This document shows, one piece after another, positions 62,023 to 64,000 of a stretch of 64,000 bases of DNA. Each line of letters starts with the position of its first letter. Position 1 is the first letter of the stretch. Origin of the DNA: Mesodorylaimus sp. YZB2_4 (Eukaryota; Nematoda; Enoplea; Dorylaimida; Dorylaimidae); the NCBI GenBank assembly GCA_030248295.1, contig JASANH010000030.1, positions 124,001 to 188,000 on the forward strand, in the 5' to 3' direction. Under the pieces are notes generated by a model, which saw only the letters and a list, made by a program, of their open reading frames with translations, had not been told where the DNA came from and made no database searches. A program made the translations under genes and the position numbers.

Positions 62023-63715
62023 TCAAGAGTGGGTAGAATTACCTTCTGGAGGGGGAAGTGGCACAGGTCGCCAGCCCTTGTCAATTATCACTGGCACGAT
62101 CAGTTCGGCCGCACTGACACCCTTTTTCAACGCCACCGAGTACAGCTTCCTCTCCACCTCGTTGTAAGCGAACTGCAAACCGTCAGTTGCTGCGGGAAGT
62201 GTAGCGTTGATGGCACTCCAGCTGAATGTCATCAAGTCCACGCTCCAAATCTCCCTCGCTTCCTCCAGCTGACCTAGCCCCACAAAGCGACTGCCTCCGA
62301 GGAAGACGGCGTTGTCTACGGTTTGGAATGAGCGTTCTTCACGGAATGCAAAGGGCGGCGGATCCCCTTCCAGTGTGTGATTGCTCGTATGGTTCGTATT
62401 CAGATCGATCACATAAACGAAAGTGGTCTCGGCCAAGCGAGCATCGACATAAAAATATTCTATGAAGGCGATCAGACGATCTTCGAAGCCGGTCGTATGG
62501 AAGGCAGTGAAAGCGACGGATGCCGGTTCTCGGCTATGTATGTGAGCTATCCCGCTGATGCTTGCCTTTGTAGGCACGCCGGCTCCGCTGAACTTGACAT
62601 CCAAACGAGCGAATATGATCTCCGATCCGCCTGGTCCGTGTAAAGCGGCCACTGACGAGGCCAGGTAAGCCGTTTCACTTAGTTGATGGGGCACGCTGAC
62701 GGTCAGTTCCTCGACTGTGCCCTCTGGTAGTGGGATATCGGGATAGGCATCGGGGTGTACATCGATGCTGAGTTCCGACCACTTTCCATCCCAAACGAAC
62801 AACTTGTGGAAGGTAACGCGGCTGCCGTTTGTGCCGTAGGTCAGCAGGAACAGGTGTTGGTTCAGGGAAAAGATCTTATCGCCATATTGGTCTTCGTCGA
62901 TACGATCGTAGGGCGTGTGGGTCCAAGTCTTGGTGTAGAGATTCAATGAAGACACGATGCCTCCTCTGCTCGCTGGGTCCCAAGGGTCCGAAAAGCCTTG
63001 ACGAAACAGGCGGCGGCTAATCACGAATATCGTATCGTTGGCACAGGCGGCAAAGAATCCGCCTCCCCGGACGTTTTCAGGGTTCGCAGTTTTCCACGCG
63101 TCATACACTCCGCCAGTCACCGTTTCGAAGTTGTTGAAGATTATTTCTGAATTAAAACGCCAGAACGATTTTTTTAGTGCACGCTACAAGTATACACCCA
63201 AAGGTTTTTTAATTCTCTAAAGGTTTTGTACGTGTGTTCCATATTTTTCTTGATCCTACTTGCGCAAACTAGATTTTTTTGGCAATCGATATCTTCTCTA
63301 CTACTGCCTCAAAGTAAGGCAAGACGCAAAATTCAGGTTGATAATGCCGAGTAAACGTGCCTGAACTTCGCAGAATCAGAAACTTGTTCAGGAAACTTCC
63401 CAGTTTTCTTGGCTGAATCTGTTAAGTTCAGTGCCGCTAGTCCCTGAATCCCGGTCCTTGAATCACGGGGCTGCTGATTCGCTCCAACGCCTAGATATGG
63501 GTGTGACGAAAACGTGTAGCTGTCTGCTGAAGGGCCCGCTGGGGAGAAGGTTGAGATGAAAGGGAAACTGCTGCGAAGATCCTATGATAAGGATTTCAGC
63601 AAACCCATATGCACAGGCCTGGAAAAGCAAAAGCATGATCAGGAAAACTATAATTACCCGCATTTGCTTGAGCAAGACAAGCAATAATTGCCAGCAGGCA
63701 CACTATCGACTGCAT
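62023..63715 (-). CDS. Secreted protein of unrecognised family, paralogue B
   Basis: Predicted 393 residues from exons 63658-63715 (ATG at 63715, signal peptide MQSIVCLLAIIACLAQANA) and 62023-63146, joined in phase 1 exactly as in paralogue A. Shares GGVYDAWK, a DTIFVISRR block, DPWDPASRGGIVSSL, TKTWTHTPYDRIDEDQYG, VTFHKL, VFLGGSRF and IWSVDLMTFSWS. Asn-X-Thr/Ser sites cluster near residues 265-285 and at the C terminus. The two genes lie about 800 bases apart in the same orientation and are a tandem duplication. Intron 1 is 511 bases against 85 in gene A. Function unknown. Confidence 0.8.
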
Positions 63716-64000
63716 GATGTGCTGAAGCAGGAAACGACAGCTGAATGGGAAGTGCGACAGACTGACTCTGGTACCCACCAAACCGAACATTTTATTCCAT
63801 CCCGTGGCCAACATGATGGACGACATTGACGTCCCAGCAAGTCATAACTAGTCCCTTAATTCGCTAGCCCAGAACCAAAAGAAACGATCGCTTGATTGAT
63901 TCACACGCCTGCAGGCCTGTGTGGAACGGTGTATGCATGTTTATGGCATCTTCAAACTGGGCCACCAGTGACTTTGAATCGGGTGTATACGAGGTAAGCA
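63716..64000. other. Upstream flank of orphan gene B, to window edge
   Basis: 285 bases upstream of the paralogue B start, expected to hold its promoter. No clear TATA box, ORF or repeat was recognised. Confidence 0.3.

Noticed and set aside
63463..63684. Minus-strand ORF with a signal-peptide-like start overlapping orphan gene B exon 1
   Set aside because: It uses another frame across the exon 1 donor; the paralogue A gene supports splicing instead.

Overview
This is a eukaryotic, metazoan genomic window. Genes are split by many short introns (often about 50 bases) with GT donors and T-rich acceptors ending TTTTCAG or TTTTAG. Splicing between predicted exons keeps frame across whole proteins. 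Gene content (receptor guanylate cyclases, nidogen, DEG/ENaC channels, a peptide-type GPCR, SSU72, a PLEKHD1-like protein) is animal. The acceptor style, many poly-G runs and a nematode-type TTAGGC array inside one mobile element lean towards a nematode or another ecdysozoan. The species cannot be named from the sequence.

Layout: 154-6704 (+) is the 3' part of a receptor guanylate cyclase, followed by about 4 kb without a recognised gene. 10869-18367 (+) is a complete second cyclase with the same exon pattern, so the two are a tandem duplication. 19256-22914 (+) is a PH plus coiled-coil protein matching PLEKHD1. 26100-39212 (+) is a 24-exon nidogen. Its first intron hosts a complete Mutator-like (MULE) insertion, 26771-28746, with 9-bp target duplications and a zinc-finger/SWIM ORF. 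42441-43610 (+) is an intronless GPCR. 43899-45374 (-) is the CTD phosphatase SSU72 in five small exons, with a MITE filling its first intron. 45722-56641 (-) is a cluster of three DEG/ENaC-type channel paralogues; the upstream-most is a pseudogene. 59961-61224 and 62023-63715 (-) are tandem paralogues of a secreted protein family I do not recognise.

Between and inside the genes lie several repeat families: tRNA-derived SINEs, a 150-200 bp family with short inverted ends (family B, about eight copies), a foldback-type element nested in a SINE, a LINE 3' end, a 40-bp palindromic minisatellite, a cruciform-forming intronic repeat, and six poly-G/C runs of 13-17 bases.

The window reads as an extracellular-sensing and membrane-signalling neighbourhood built by local duplication (cyclases x2, channels x3, orphan secreted proteins x2) around single-copy housekeeping genes (SSU72, nidogen, PLEKHD1-like). 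All gene models were assembled by hand from frame and splice consensus. Exon edges are supported by phase agreement and by paralogue comparison, not by transcripts.
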